Source: Actinomycetota bacterium
GTDB lineage: Bacteria > Actinomycetota > Thermoleophilia > Solirubrobacterales > Solirubrobacteraceae
Direction of reading: 5' to 3'
DNA length: 63,372 nt
NCBI GenBank assembly: GCA_005883215.1
Contig: VAYS01000004.1
Span: 1 to 63,372, forward strand
Shown: one piece after another, positions 16,378 through 25,973 of the stretch
How the letters are laid out: the number at the start of each line of letters is the position of its first letter
How positions within the stretch are numbered: the first letter of the stretch is position 1
The notes under the pieces: model-generated
Databases searched by the model: none
Told to the model about the DNA's origin: nothing
Seen by the model: the letters and a program-made list of their open reading frames with translations, nothing else
Made by a program: the position numbers and the translations under genes

Positions 16378-17783
16378 GGTCCCCGCCCGGGGCGGAGCCT
16401 AAGGACCAGGGGCCGGCGCGGGCGCTGGTGGAAGTCGAAGTCGCGGCGTAGGTCACCCAGTCCCCGGGCCGCATCGCGCACGGTCGGGCGCGGGTCGGGT
16501 CGCCCGTCGGTCCTGGGATCGAGGCGTTGACCGCCCAGGAAGTCATCCTCGATGAACTTGGCGTAGGCGTCGAAGCTCAGGCGCTGGTGGTCGACGGCGC
16601 CGCGCCGGGCGTACGGGCTGATGACGATGCCCGGCACCCGGAAGCCGTACCCGTTGCCGTCGATGACCGGCGGGCGTACGTGGTCGTAGAAGCCCCCCCA
16701 GTCGTCCCAGGTGAGGAAGATCGCCGTGGAACGCCAGGCCTTGCTGCGCATGATCGCGTTGATCAATCCGGTCACATAGGCCTGCCCTGTCCTAATGCTC
16801 GAGGTGGGGTGTTCGCTCACCACCCCGCTCGGCATTACCCAACTGACGGCCGGCAGCCGGTTGGTCTTCAGCGCCGTATAGAGCGCCGCCGTTTCGCGGA
16901 CATTGCCCACCTGGCCGTCCTGCTGGACGGTGGTAAACGACGGAACCGGATTCCAGATTCCCGGCGTCCGGGGATCCTGGTCGCGGTATCGGCACAACAT
17001 CTCGCCGGTCTCGCAATCGGGCTCCGGGCCCTTCTTGAGGTAGTAGGCCCAACTGACGTGGCGACGGTGAAAGAGCCAGGTCAGGTCGGTCCAGGCGTAG
17101 TTCGGCGGGCGGTGAGGCGCTGGGCCAAAGTCGCCTGGCAGCGGCGGCACCTCGATGTTGCTGGTGCAGCTCGAGGGGTTGCCGAGGATCGAGCAGCTGG
17201 CCGACCACTCGGAGGTGAGGAAGAGGTGGGCGGGAAGGCTCCAGGATGCGTTCGGTTCGAACATGTGGTCCTGGAGCACGAAGCGGCGTGCGTAGACCCA
17301 GTAGTTGGGGATCTCGCGGGCGTCGTGGTAACCCATCATGTCGGGCGGGATCGAGACGACGCAGTCGAGCGGATCGAACGGGTTGGTGCAGGTCTGGCGC
17401 GCCCGCACGAACCCGTCCATGCGGCCCTGGTCGAGGTCGGTCAGGAACGCGTTGTTCTCGTGCGGTCCGCCGTAGTTGAGGTCCCGACGATCGTGATAGG
17501 GACGCAGGCACGTGCGGCGCAGCGGGTCGGGCACGCACACGGTCGGGCGCCCGTGGCGCCTGGGGATCCCGTTCGCCCGGGGGAAGGTGCCGAAGTAGGA
17601 GTCAAAGGAGCGGTTCTCCTGCATGATCACCACGACGTGGCGGATCTTGTGGATGCCGCTCGCCGCCTGGGCGGGCGGCGCCCAGCCGGTCAGCAGCAGG
17701 GCGACCGCCACCAGGACCCAGCGGGCCGCTCGAGCGAGCGCACCGCGCGCGCGAATGTCAGTGAAAGCGCGGGCCCGTCGCAC
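16374..17783 (-). CDS. Secreted phosphoesterase (phospholipase C/acid phosphatase family)
   Basis: 469 residues from a GTG at 17783. Signal peptide (about 20-42, ending AQA), then [18 protein letters not shown], the hallmark of the family containing bacterial phospholipases C and acid phosphatases. Further motifs: [31 protein letters not shown], and [15 protein letters not shown]. Several Cys pairs are consistent with export. It begins two bases after the preceding frame fragment and runs into the sulfatase with a 4-base overlap, giving a pair of secreted hydrolases. Substrate not determinable. Confidence 0.92.
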   Translation of the reverse strand: MRRARAFTDIRARGALARAARWVLVAVALLLTGWAPPAQAASGIHKIRHVVVIMQENRSFDSYFGTFPRANGIPRRHGRPTVCVPDPLRRTCLRPYHDRRDLNYGGPHENNAFLTDLDQGRMDGFVRARQTCTNPFDPLDCVVSIPPDMMGYHDAREIPNYWVYARRFVLQDHMFEPNASWSLPAHLFLTSEWSASCSILGNPSSCTSNIEVPPLPGDFGPAPHRPPNYAWTDLTWLFHRRHVSWAYYLKKGPEPDCETGEMLCRYRDQDPRTPGIWNPVPSFTTVQQDGQVGNVRETAALYTALKTNRLPAVSWVMPSGVVSEHPTSSIRTGQAYVTGLINAIMRSKAWRSTAIFLTWDDWGGFYDHVRPPVIDGNGYGFRVPGIVISPYARRGAVDHQRLSFDAYAKFIEDDFLGGQRLDPRTDGRPDPRPTVRDAARGLGDLRRDFDFHQRPRRPLVLRLRPGRGP

Positions 17784-17785
17784 CG

Positions 17786-18172
17786 TCAGCGCCCGTCGCG
17801 CAGCGCCACGATGCCCCCAACCCCACCCAGGTACAACGTCGAGCGCCCCCCGGCGGGCCCGAGCGCGACGCCGGCGTAGTGGTTGTTGTACAGGCCGCCG
17901 TGACCGGCCAGTTGCCTCCAGAAGATCCGGCCGGTGCGGTAGTCGAGCGCTGACCAGTACCAGGGGCCGGACTTGGGCTGGGCCAGGTCGGGCACCTTCT
18001 CATAGATGCGCGAGAGACCCGGCTCGGAGACCAGCGATGTGTCACCGCCAACGCTGACGGAACCGGCGATCACGTCATTCCATCCCTTCTGGAGCACGGG
18101 GATGCTATGCGCTAGCTCCAGGCCGGAATCGCAGTTGCGGGACCCGAGATCCACTGCAGGCAGCGTCGCCAT
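17786..18172 (-). pseudogene. Probable C-terminal remnant of a secreted propeller protein
   Basis: 128 residues from the only ATG in the frame (18172). The sequence has no signal peptide and begins in what looks like mid-domain. Its strands ([18 protein letters not shown], then [15 protein letters not shown]) read as the last blade of a PQQ/NHL-like propeller. Upstream, the same frame is open only back to the stop of the gene at 18233. A full-length ancestor lost its N-terminal part, or this is a free-standing domain. It ends two bases before the phosphoesterase start. Confidence 0.55.
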
Positions 18173-18232
18173 CCCCGGCCACCGGATCTGGGGCCCGAGC
18201 CGGCGGCGCCGGGCGCCCGGCTGAGCGGATGA

Positions 18233-18919
18233 TCAAGCCGGGAGCGGCGAGCTCTCCCAGTCGATCGCGACTTCCCGTGTCGGGTTGGCCGGGTTGACCG
18301 CGACGTTTAGGCGCTCGCCGATTCTCAGCTGATCGACCTTTGCCATCGGCACCCGATTCATGCAGATCGCTTCGATTGGGCTGCCGCCCTCGATTGGCAT
18401 CTCGAACTTGAACACGTACACCGGATCATCGGGGTCGGGCCTGCCGGGCGTCGTCTCGCCCACGGTCTTGCCCGTCGGGGAGAACTCGCGCATTACGGCG
18501 GTCATGCGCTGCCCCTTGGCCAGCAATTCCGCCGCCGACCCTTGCTGCACGCCAGAATCGTCGGCGCGAACCGCGCTGGCGATCTCACCCGCGTCGGCCG
18601 CGTCGAGGTCCGCGGCCCCGGCGCCGTTGGCGGCGCCGGCGCTGGCTGCGCCTATCTCGAAATTGTCGTGATCCTCCGGGTCATAGCGAACGGTCACCGG
18701 GTCGCCGACGCGGGGAAGCGACACGCGCGAGATGAGCTGCTTCTTGCTCACCTCAAACGGCGAGGACCCGTCGGCCGGATTTACCCGCAGCGTGAGTACC
18801 ACGCGCGGGTTGTTGTTGACGGTGACGCCCGTGTCTCTGAGCGAGATGATCTCGGCCGGTGCATTGACGCCCGCTTCCTGCAGGCGCTGCTTGCGCTTGC
18901 GGCCACCGAACAGTCCCAT
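18233..18919 (-). CDS. DUF3592-like cytoplasmic protein with two related domains
   Basis: 228 residues from the ATG at 18919 (AAGGG ten bases upstream). Begins MGLFGGRKRKQRLQEAG, then a strand-rich domain (TGVTVNNNPRVVLTLRVNP, VGDPVTVRYDPEDHDNFEIG), an Ala/Asp linker, and a second, weaker copy of the same pattern (VFKFEMPIEGGSPIEA, LNVAVNPANPTREVAID). The first half matches a recurring actinobacterial pattern in which a converted value is written as a beta sandwich; function unknown. Confidence 0.65.
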   Translation of the reverse strand: MGLFGGRKRKQRLQEAGVNAPAEIISLRDTGVTVNNNPRVVLTLRVNPADGSSPFEVSKKQLISRVSLPRVGDPVTVRYDPEDHDNFEIGAASAGAANGAGAADLDAADAGEIASAVRADDSGVQQGSAAELLAKGQRMTAVMREFSPTGKTVGETTPGRPDPDDPVYVFKFEMPIEGGSPIEAICMNRVPMAKVDQLRIGERLNVAVNPANPTREVAIDWESSPLPA

Positions 18920-18997
18920 TGATCCAATCCCTTCGATCGTGATGTAACGCCTGGCGACGCTAACCCGGCCGCCCCCGGGAGTCAACCACGCGGCCCC

Positions 18998-19735
18998 TTA
19001 CACACCCCGGCGCGCGGCCGGGACGTAGACGAGCCAGGTGACGAGAGCCAGGCCCGCCGCCGCCACCAGGGGCAGGAACAGGCTGCCCTTTAGGAGCAGG
19101 GCCCCCACCAGGGCACCGATGAGCATGGCCGTCACCGCGGAGACGCGGCGCGCCGAGCCCGCCCCCGAGCCGCCCGCCAGCGGCGAGTCGGCGGCCAGCC
19201 CGGTGAGAGTCAGGGTGAGCACGGTGGTCGTCAGGTCCGGCACGCCAAGCCGGCGCACGCTCGCGTTCCTGACTCCCATGGCCACCGCGAGGAGCGCGAT
19301 GACGAGGTAGCCCGAGGCGCCGTCCGGGTGGATGTCGATGGCCGCCGTCAGCGTCGCGGCGGCGCCCAGGAACGAGACCTCGACCGCGAGCGCCCGCGCG
19401 ACGTGCCGGGGGTGGCGCTCGGCGAGCCGGGCGGCTAGGACGCCTCCCGCCAGAGCGCCCACCAGGAACGAGCCGAGCGAAACGAGCGGGGCCACCACCG
19501 GCAGTCCCCCGCTGCCGGCGATACCGAAGCCCAGCAACACGATGTTCCCCGTCATGTTCGCGGTGAACACCCGCCCCAGCCCCAGGTAGCTCACGGCGTC
19601 GATCAGCCCCGAGGTGAAGGTCAACACCAGCAGAGCCCGAGTCAACGGATGGTTGATGCTGCGCGCGGCGCGCTGACTCAGAGACTCCTGCGGGGAAGCC
19701 GCCGACGGCACGGGGTGCGCCATCATCCCATCCAT
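18998..19735 (-). CDS. DUF1275 (YoaK-type) membrane protein
   Basis: 245 residues, about six membrane segments. The N-terminal family signature is present: FTSGLIDAVSYLGLGRVFTANMTGN. A later helix has AMGVRNASVRRLGVPDLTTTVLT, also typical. The role of the family is unknown, with transporter function suspected. ATG at 19735, with two further in-frame ATGs within 12 bases. Divergent from an alpha/beta hydrolase. Confidence 0.88.
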   Translation of the reverse strand: MDGMMAHPVPSAASPQESLSQRAARSINHPLTRALLVLTFTSGLIDAVSYLGLGRVFTANMTGNIVLLGFGIAGSGGLPVVAPLVSLGSFLVGALAGGVLAARLAERHPRHVARALAVEVSFLGAAATLTAAIDIHPDGASGYLVIALLAVAMGVRNASVRRLGVPDLTTTVLTLTLTGLAADSPLAGGSGAGSARRVSAVTAMLIGALVGALLLKGSLFLPLVAAAGLALVTWLVYVPAARRGV

Positions 19736-19852
19736 GGCTCGTGGGCGGTCAGAGCCCGAGGCTCATCGCCGGCACTGAGGATGTCCATGCCTTCGGGGGC
19801 CGTCCCCCGGGGCGGCGAGATACTGCCCGGCAATGCGCGCGCCGGCTAAGCG

Positions 19853-20614
19853 ATGACCGAGCTCGCCGCGGCCGATCTCGAGGTGATCCGCCTGGGCGAA
19901 GGACCGCGCGTGGTGCTGGTCCACGGCAGCGTGGTGGGAGCGCGGGTCACCTGGCGCCGCCAGCTCGCGCTGGCCGATCGCTGGAGCCTGTGGCTGCCCA
20001 ACCGTCCCGGCTTTGGCACCAGCCCGAGCCTAACGCGCGGCGATTTTGAGGCCGAGGCGCCGCTGGTGGCCGCACTGCTGGGCGACGGCGCCCATCTGGT
20101 CGGGCACTCCTACGGCGCCGTCATCGCGCTCTACGCCGCCGCTCTGCGCCCCGAAGCGGTGCGCTCGCTGGCCGTCTCGGAGCCTGGGTCGCTGCGGGTC
20201 GCGGCCGGGAACCCGAGCGTCGATGCGATGATCGCCGGCGGGCGCGAGCTCTACCGGCTCGCCTCGACGCTGACGCCGCGACAGTTCCTGGAGATCTTTC
20301 GCGGCAACCTCCACTCGGCCCATCGGACCCCCAGCGAGCTGTCGGCCGACTTGCTCGCGGGAGCCCGCCTGCTGATGCGAGAGCGTCCGCCGTGGGAGGC
20401 GAATCCCCCGCTCGACGACCTCGGCCGCGCGCCCTATCCCAAGCTGGTGCTATCGGGCGGACACTCGGAGGCCTTTGAGGCCGTGTGCGACGAGCTCGCG
20501 CGGCGCATCGGAGCCGAGCGCGCCGTGATCGCCGGACGCGGCCACACGATCCCGGCCACCGGCGCGGCCTACAACCAGCGCCTGCGGCGCTTCCTCACGG
20601 ATGCCGAAAGCTGA
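19853..20614 (+). CDS. Alpha/beta hydrolase
   Basis: 253 residues. Oxyanion segment LVHGSVVG, nucleophile elbow GHSYGA (Ser), the PEAVRSLAVSEP strand, and a C-terminal RGHTIPATG supplying His. Cytoplasmic, no signal peptide. The substrate is not predictable. It converges with a small coiled-coil gene, five bases apart. Confidence 0.88.
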   Translation: MTELAAADLEVIRLGEGPRVVLVHGSVVGARVTWRRQLALADRWSLWLPNRPGFGTSPSLTRGDFEAEAPLVAALLGDGAHLVGHSYGAVIALYAAALRPEAVRSLAVSEPGSLRVAAGNPSVDAMIAGGRELYRLASTLTPRQFLEIFRGNLHSAHRTPSELSADLLAGARLLMRERPPWEANPPLDDLGRAPYPKLVLSGGHSEAFEAVCDELARRIGAERAVIAGRGHTIPATGAAYNQRLRRFLTDAES

Positions 20615-20619
20615 GGGTC

Positions 20620-20865
20620 CTACTGCGCGGGGGTGGGCGACGAAGCCTCGCCTGCGAGCCGGCCCTTGATGTCCCTGATCCGTTGGACGGGCTCGGTCAG
20701 CTGGGCGTGGGCGATCTCGCCCCGATCGGCGAGATCAAACGCCACCCGTCCCAGCTCACCCTCGGCCTGGGCGAGATCGCGCTTGGCCTGGATCTCCCCC
20801 ACGCCCTCGCGCGTCTTGGCGGCGGCCTGCTCGGCCTGGGCCTTCATCTTGTCCACCAGACTCAT
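20620..20865 (-). CDS. Small helical protein, hypothetical
   Basis: 81 residues. The ATG at 20865 has GAGGAGG six bases upstream, which decides the start. Charged, Ala-rich helix (VDKMKAQAEQAAAKTREGVG, then KRDLAQAEGELGRVAFDLAD), predicted coiled coil, with a disordered Ser/Pro tail. Such small proteins occur widely in actinobacteria without known role. Confidence 0.72.
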   Translation of the reverse strand: MSLVDKMKAQAEQAAAKTREGVGEIQAKRDLAQAEGELGRVAFDLADRGEIAHAQLTEPVQRIRDIKGRLAGEASSPTPAQ

Positions 20866-20985
20866 TTCTGTCCTCCTCGCGTAGCTGTGACCCGGTCGGC
20901 GTCGGGGCGATCCCTTGGCTTGGTCCCAGCCTAACCCGGCCGGCGCGCCAGGGGAAGGCGCCGGTGGCGCCGTAGACTGGCGGCC

Positions 20986-22338
20986 GTGGCCCTTCCCCCC
21001 GGCCCGAGGGGGCCCGTCCCGCTTGTCAGCGCGCAGTTCGCGCGTAGGCCGCTGGACGTGCTGCGCCGCTGGCACCGGCGCTACGGCGATGTCTTTACCG
21101 TGCGCCTGCTCGGCTTCGGCACCGGGGTCTATGTAGCCGAGCCGCAGGCCATCCGCGAGCTGTTCACCGGCGATCAGTCGGATCTGCTCGCCGGCGAAGC
21201 CAACTCTTTCCTCGAGCCGGTGTTGGGCAGGCACTCCGTGCTCGTGCTCGACGGACCCGAGCATCTGCGCCAGCGGCGCCTGCTGCTGCCGCCATTTCAG
21301 GGGTCGCGGGTAGCGGCGTTTCGGGAGACGGTCCGGGATGTCGCGGCCCGGGAGGTCGACCGCTGGCACCCGGGGGACCGGCTCGTGCTGCGCGCTCGCA
21401 TGCGCGAGCTCACCTTCGAGGTCATCTGCCGGGCGGTGTTCGGGGTGACCGAGCCCAGCCGGGTGAAGCGCCTTCGCCGGGCGCTGGGCGCCGTCATCGA
21501 CACCACGTCGCCGGCCCTCGCCATCCCGGCGCTACATGCCGACCTCGGTCGCTTCAGTCCCGGCGGAAAGCTCGCCCGCCGGCTGCATGCGGCCGACGCG
21601 CTGCTCTATGAGGAGATCGCCCGGCGCCGGGCAGAACCAGACCTGGCGGAGCGTTCGGACGTGCTGTCGCTGCTGCTGTGCGCGCGCGACGAGGACGGAC
21701 GCGCGATGACCGACGCCGAGCTGCGCGACGAGCTGTTCACGATGCTCGCCGCGGGTCACGAGACGACCGCCACCGGCCTCGCCTTTGCCTTTGACCTGCT
21801 CTTGCGCCGTCCCGCCGAGCTGGCCCGGGTGCGCGCGGCGATCGAGGCCGGCCAGGACGCCTATCTGGATGCCGTAACAAAGGAGACGCTGCGCTTGCGC
21901 CCGGTGATCGACGCCGCCGAGCGCACGCTCACGCGCCCCCGGACGGTGGCAGGCTACGAGCTGCCCGCCGGCGTCAAGGTCTACCCGGGGATCGCGCTCG
22001 TGCACTACCGGCCCGACCTCTATCGCCAACCGGAGGAGTTTCGGCCCGAGCGATTCATCGATGAGCAAGCCGAGTCCTACACGTGGCTGCCGTTTGGCGG
22101 GGGCATCCGGCGCTGCATCGGCGCCGCCCTGGCCCAGATGGAGATCGCCGAGGTGCTGCGCGCCGCGATCCCCCGGGTCGATCTCCGTCCGCTGCGCACC
22201 ACGGAGGATCCCGTCGTCCTGCGCGGAATCACGCTGGTTCCCAAGCACGGCGTGCCGGTCTCCGTGGAGCGCGTGCGGCGAGGTGGGCCGGTGCCCGTGT
22301 CGGCGCCCGCACCGAGCGGCGCCGCCACGGCCACCTAG
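20986..22338 (+). CDS. Cytochrome P450
   Basis: 450 residues from a GTG at 20986. Monooxygenase with all core motifs: I-helix AGHETTATG, K-helix ExxR (KETLRLRP), the aromatic region PEEFRPERF, and heme loop FGGGIRRCIGAALAQ with axial Cys377. The N-terminus PPGPRGPV lacks a membrane anchor, so it should be soluble. No ferredoxin or reductase is encoded nearby, so electrons come from elsewhere. The substrate is unknown. The C-terminal 25 residues are Pro/Ala-rich and extra to the fold. Confidence 0.95.
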   Translation: MALPPGPRGPVPLVSAQFARRPLDVLRRWHRRYGDVFTVRLLGFGTGVYVAEPQAIRELFTGDQSDLLAGEANSFLEPVLGRHSVLVLDGPEHLRQRRLLLPPFQGSRVAAFRETVRDVAAREVDRWHPGDRLVLRARMRELTFEVICRAVFGVTEPSRVKRLRRALGAVIDTTSPALAIPALHADLGRFSPGGKLARRLHAADALLYEEIARRRAEPDLAERSDVLSLLLCARDEDGRAMTDAELRDELFTMLAAGHETTATGLAFAFDLLLRRPAELARVRAAIEAGQDAYLDAVTKETLRLRPVIDAAERTLTRPRTVAGYELPAGVKVYPGIALVHYRPDLYRQPEEFRPERFIDEQAESYTWLPFGGGIRRCIGAALAQMEIAEVLRAAIPRVDLRPLRTTEDPVVLRGITLVPKHGVPVSVERVRRGGPVPVSAPAPSGAATAT

Positions 22339-22406
22339 GTCCTCCGCCGCCGCCGACGCTGCCACCGGGCGTCCTGGGCCTCCGGTCGCCGCGCCAGAAT
22401 TGAGTC

Positions 22407-22640
22407 ATGGCCAGGGTGCAGCCCGAGCTCGGGATGGAGGCGGTCGTCGAGGAGCTCGGCGAGCGCCAGTCGGCGGTCATCGTCGGGATCGAGGACGGCG
22501 GGCGACGGCTAGTCGTAGCCTGCGGGGGCGAGCGCCGTACGTTCACCCTGCGCGCCCTCACCGGCAAGCATGTCGAGGAGTCGCACTTCTATTGGGGGCC
22601 GCGCTTGCGGCTAGGGGTGGGCCGTCCTGACCACCACTAG
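22407..22640 (+). CDS. Small conserved-looking hypothetical protein
   Basis: 77 residues. The body is strand-rich and balanced in composition (GMEAVVEELGERQSAVIVGI, then RTFTLRALTGKHV), unlike shadow frames, which supports a real gene. It has a single cysteine and no membrane segment. It follows the P450 by 68 bases in the same direction and converges with the hydrolase gene. No family recognised. Confidence 0.6.
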   Translation: MARVQPELGMEAVVEELGERQSAVIVGIEDGGRRLVVACGGERRTFTLRALTGKHVEESHFYWGPRLRLGVGRPDHH

Positions 22641-22657
22641 GTCCCGGGTGGGGCCGG

Positions 22658-23560
22658 TCACTGAAACAACTCGCCGGCCCGCTCCAGGACGAGCTCGGGG
22701 CACTCCTCGGGGAGGAAGTGCCCGGCGCCGGGCACCCACTCGAGCGTCATGTCGTCGGCGTGCGCTTCGAAGCCGGCGACGCTGTCGGCGGTGAGTACCG
22801 GGTCGCGCTCGCCGACCAGCAGCCTGGTGCGCACCCGCAGGCGCTGATCGGCATAGCGGCCGCGCAGCAGCGGCGCCAGCTCCCGGGTGAGGAAGCTGCG
22901 ATACAGCGCCACGCTCGAGCTTGACCCCTTGGAGCCCGACAGCGCGTCGGCGTAGCGCGCCATCGCCTGTTGGTCCCAGACCCCGGCGCCGGCGCGGCGC
23001 AGCAGGCGCTCCACCACCGCGCGGTGGCGCAGCAGCTCCCGGCCCAGCACGGGGGCGGCGATCACCGCCTGGTACCACAGCCGGGCGGCGGCCCGCGGGT
23101 CGGGCAGCCGCCCCACCTGGGGCCAGGGGTGGTTGATGGCCAGCGCCAAAAGCCCGCCGAAGCGCTGCGGCGCCCGCAGGCAGGCCAAGAATCCCACCAG
23201 GCCACCCCAGTCGTGGCCGATCATGCCGACGCGCTCGAGCTCGAGCGCGTCGAGCAGCCCGAGCAGGTCATCGGCCAGGCGCTCCTTCTCAAAGCCCGCG
23301 CCCAGCCGCCCGGAGGACGCCGGGGCCGCCGAGGCGCCGAAGCCCCGCAGGTCGGGGCATATCACCCGGTGGTGCTGCCCCAGCGGCACGATCAGCTCGC
23401 GCCAGCACCACCAGAACTGGGGCCAGCCGTGCAGCAGGACCAGCGGCGGTCCGGCGCCGGCGAGCACCACGTGGAGGTCCAGCCCCGCCACCGACATGGT
23501 GCGGTGCTCGAGACCCTCGAGCTCGTGGGAATCGCTGGACATCGCGGCGCGCTGCGGCAT
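22658..23560 (-). CDS. Alpha/beta hydrolase, epoxide hydrolase/dehalogenase-like
   Basis: 300 residues. LLHGWPQFWWCWREL gives the HGWP oxyanion motif typical of epoxide hydrolases, and the nucleophile elbow is GHDWGG with Asp, which fits epoxide hydrolases and haloalkane dehalogenases and excludes serine esterases. Later acid and His are in GERDPVLT and GAGHFLPEE. ATG at 23560; an alternative ATG is seven codons in. Soluble. Specificity unknown. Confidence 0.9.
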   Translation of the reverse strand: MPQRAAMSSDSHELEGLEHRTMSVAGLDLHVVLAGAGPPLVLLHGWPQFWWCWRELIVPLGQHHRVICPDLRGFGASAAPASSGRLGAGFEKERLADDLLGLLDALELERVGMIGHDWGGLVGFLACLRAPQRFGGLLALAINHPWPQVGRLPDPRAAARLWYQAVIAAPVLGRELLRHRAVVERLLRRAGAGVWDQQAMARYADALSGSKGSSSSVALYRSFLTRELAPLLRGRYADQRLRVRTRLLVGERDPVLTADSVAGFEAHADDMTLEWVPGAGHFLPEECPELVLERAGELFQ

Positions 23561-23787
23561 TAGCCTATGCCCACGATGCGCAGGGCCATGGTCTTCGTCG
23601 CGCCAACCCTGGTCGGGGTGGGCGCTGGGGAGGGGACCAGTCCGGCGCGCCGACCTCGGGGAGCGACCGACCTCTCCACGCTCGATTCGCGGTGGGCGAG
23701 CTCGTTCTCGCTCAGCGACGCCGTGCGCCGGTCGTCGTGTTCCCAGCGATATCCGCTGCGGCGTGCGCGGGCGCTCCTGAGCGGCTG

Positions 23788-24465
23788 ATGGCTGAACGGC
23801 GGCCCGCGTCGACCGAGCCGCGGGGACGGGCCGCCGCCCCCTACGTCGACTCGCGCAATATCGCCCTGCACCGCCCCGGCCTGGTGCTGGCGGCGGTCGA
23901 GCTGCGCTGGCTCAGCCGCTTCTGGCTGGCGCTCGCCCTGGTCGTCCTGTCCGCCGACCTGATCGCCGGCGCCGAGGAGAACATCCGCTCGATCGAAGCG
24001 TCGGGCAGCGGGCTGTTGCTCGGGCTCTCGATCGCCGGATCGCTAGCCGGCGTGACCCTGGGGCTGCGCTCGCCGCCGGAGACGCTCTACGCCCGGATCT
24101 TCGATCGCTCGCCACGGCCGCCGGAGGACGTGGCGGTCGAGCCTCCGGAGCGCACGGCCTCCCGCGCCGGATGGGCGGCGGCGCTGGTCGCCGGGTTCCT
24201 GTGCATCGGCGCCGCGGTGGCCTTGGCGCTCGTGTTCGTGCTGATGGCCGAGCCGCGGGAGAAGGTCCCCGACAACCTGGTGGGAGCGGCCGGGTTGGTG
24301 GCGGCGGGATGGATGCTGGCCTGCTCCGGCGTGGCGGCCCAGATCGCGCGTTGGTGTGAGCGCTGGGAGCGCCGCCGCCAGCGCTCCTTGCTGGCGCCCC
24401 CGCTGAACTCGGGCCGCCTGGCCACGGTGTACTTCGTCGGTCCCCAGCGCCCCGACCGGCGCTAA
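23788..24465 (+). CDS. Membrane protein with four predicted segments
   Basis: 225 residues from the ATG at 23788. The N-terminal 45 residues are cytoplasmic, then hydrophobic segments lie at about 47-65, 78-95, 130-155 and 168-190, with a charged tail (WERRRQR). No motif recognised. The 227 bases upstream, shared with the divergent hydrolase, contain short frames that I regard as non-coding. Confidence 0.6.
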   Translation: MAERRPASTEPRGRAAAPYVDSRNIALHRPGLVLAAVELRWLSRFWLALALVVLSADLIAGAEENIRSIEASGSGLLLGLSIAGSLAGVTLGLRSPPETLYARIFDRSPRPPEDVAVEPPERTASRAGWAAALVAGFLCIGAAVALALVFVLMAEPREKVPDNLVGAAGLVAAGWMLACSGVAAQIARWCERWERRRQRSLLAPPLNSGRLATVYFVGPQRPDRR

Positions 24466-24504
24466 CGGCGGCGTTCCGTCCGAAGCCCGGCGCACCCTCG
24501 CGGC

Positions 24505-25035
24505 ATGTTGCGCGAGATCAAGACCGCCGCCTTCGCCCGTCGCCTGACCCTCCTCGGGTTCCGTCACGAGCTGTGGGTGGGCACCGACCACCTCGCCGCC
24601 AGCTGGCGCCCAGGCGCCTATCGTCGCCTGCTCGCCGCCCAGTCCACCGCGCCGGTCGCGGTCGGCCAGCGCGAGCCCCGGCGCACCTACTGGCTGTTCG
24701 AGGGACGCTGCTACTGGGAGGACGAGGACCTCGGGCCCCCGGACGTGCTCGCGCTCGTGCGCGACCGCGAGCGCCGGCGCCGCCGCCGGCTCGAGCGGGC
24801 CCACGCCAGCCTGGCCGCCGAGGCCGTCGGCGGCCAGCGCCGCGAGCCGATCCCGCGCGTGGTGCGCCAGGCGGTGTTCGAGCGCGATGGCGGGCGCTGC
24901 GTGCGGTGCGGCTCGGCGTTCGAGATCCAATATGACCACGTGATCCCGGTGGCCGCGGGCGGCGCCTCCACGGCCCAGAACCTGCAGATCCTGTGCGCCG
25001 ACTGCAACCGCCAGAAAGGCGCCGGGCTGGGCTAA
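24505..25035 (+). CDS. HNH endonuclease domain protein
   Basis: 176 residues. The N-terminal half is a unique Arg-rich region (VRDRERRRRRRLERAH helix). The C-terminal half is an HNH nuclease: FERDGGRCVRCGS with the first Cys pair, YDHVIPVAAGG with the catalytic His, and NLQILCADCNRQKG with the second Cys pair. This is the McrA-like class that cleaves double-stranded DNA, but no methylase or restriction partner is nearby. It overlaps the convergent enoyl-CoA hydratase by four bases. Confidence 0.88.
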   Translation: MLREIKTAAFARRLTLLGFRHELWVGTDHLAASWRPGAYRRLLAAQSTAPVAVGQREPRRTYWLFEGRCYWEDEDLGPPDVLALVRDRERRRRRRLERAHASLAAEAVGGQRREPIPRVVRQAVFERDGGRCVRCGSAFEIQYDHVIPVAAGGASTAQNLQILCADCNRQKGAGLG

Positions 25036-25892
25036 TAGAACGCCGGCTGCTCGTAGCCCGGGAACACGTCGGGCAGGCCCGCGGCGACGGAGTCGGTAAA
25101 GCGCGCCGGCCGCTTCTCCAGGAACGACGTCACCCCCTCGCGCGCGTCGTCGGACTGCCCGCGCGAGAACATGGCGCGAGAGTCGGCTCGGTGCGCCTCC
25201 ATCGGGTGGCCGGCGCCGAGCATCCTCCAGAGCAGCCGGCGAGCGAGGGCCACCGACACCGGGGCGGCGTTCTCAGCGATCTCCTGGGCCAGCCCGCGGG
25301 CGGCGCTCCCCAGCTCGGCGGCGGGGTGCACGCTGCGCACCAGGCCGCCGGCGAGTGCCTCCTGGGCGGAGAACACCCGGCCGCTCGCCACCCACTCCAT
25401 GGCCCGACTGATCCCCACCACGCGGGGCAGGAACCAGCCGGAGCACGCCTCGGGGACGATGCCCCGGCGGGCAAATACGAATCCGATCTTGGCCTCCTCG
25501 GACACCAGGCGGATGTCCATGGGCAAGGTCATGGTGATCCCCACCCCCACCGCGGGACCGTTGATCGCGGCGATCACCGGCTTGGTGCAATCGAAGATCC
25601 GCAGCGCCACGCGACCGCCGCCGTCGCGCACGAGGCCGTCGTCGCCCTCGGCCTCGCGCTCGCGCCAGTCGAAGGTCGCGCCGCCGCCGGCCAGATCGGC
25701 CCCGGCGCAGAACCCGCGGCCGGCGCCGGTTACCACCACCGCCCGCACGTCGTCGTCGGCGTCGGCACGCTCGAAGGCGGCGATCAGCTCCTGGGCCATG
25801 GTGGGGGTGAAGGCGTTCAGCCGGTCGGGGCGATGAAGCGTGATGGTGAGGATGTGGTCTGAGACCTCGTAGCGGATGTCCTTGAAGTCCAT
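25032..25892 (-). CDS. Enoyl-CoA hydratase/isomerase
   Basis: 286 residues of the crotonase fold. The CoA-binding/oxyanion segments GFCAGADL and INGPAVGVGITMTLPMD are present, and Glu in RGIVPEACSGW occupies the usual second acid position. Soluble. Likely role: hydration or isomerisation in fatty-acid or aromatic-acid beta-oxidation, consistent with the thiolase two genes away. Starts at an ATG after a GGAGG-type site. Confidence 0.92.
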   Translation of the reverse strand: MDFKDIRYEVSDHILTITLHRPDRLNAFTPTMAQELIAAFERADADDDVRAVVVTGAGRGFCAGADLAGGGATFDWREREAEGDDGLVRDGGGRVALRIFDCTKPVIAAINGPAVGVGITMTLPMDIRLVSEEAKIGFVFARRGIVPEACSGWFLPRVVGISRAMEWVASGRVFSAQEALAGGLVRSVHPAAELGSAARGLAQEIAENAAPVSVALARRLLWRMLGAGHPMEAHRADSRAMFSRGQSDDAREGVTSFLEKRPARFTDSVAAGLPDVFPGYEQPAFY

Positions 25893-25973
25893 GGCGGACG
25901 GCCTCCTGAGCGCGGATCGGTTGGGGAGGAGGATTCTCGCCGTTGCGCGGCGCGAGCGCCGCGGCCGGTCGAT

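Noticed and set aside
18937..18985. Longer N-terminus for the DUF3592-like protein
   Set aside because: The ATG at 18919 has a ribosome site and starts with the expected MGLFGGRKRK; upstream residues look non-coding.
23567..23788. 73-residue rightward frame whose stop overlaps the ATG of the next gene
   Set aside because: The TGATG overlap is tempting, but composition is Arg/Ser-rich without a domain, and no ribosome site precedes it.
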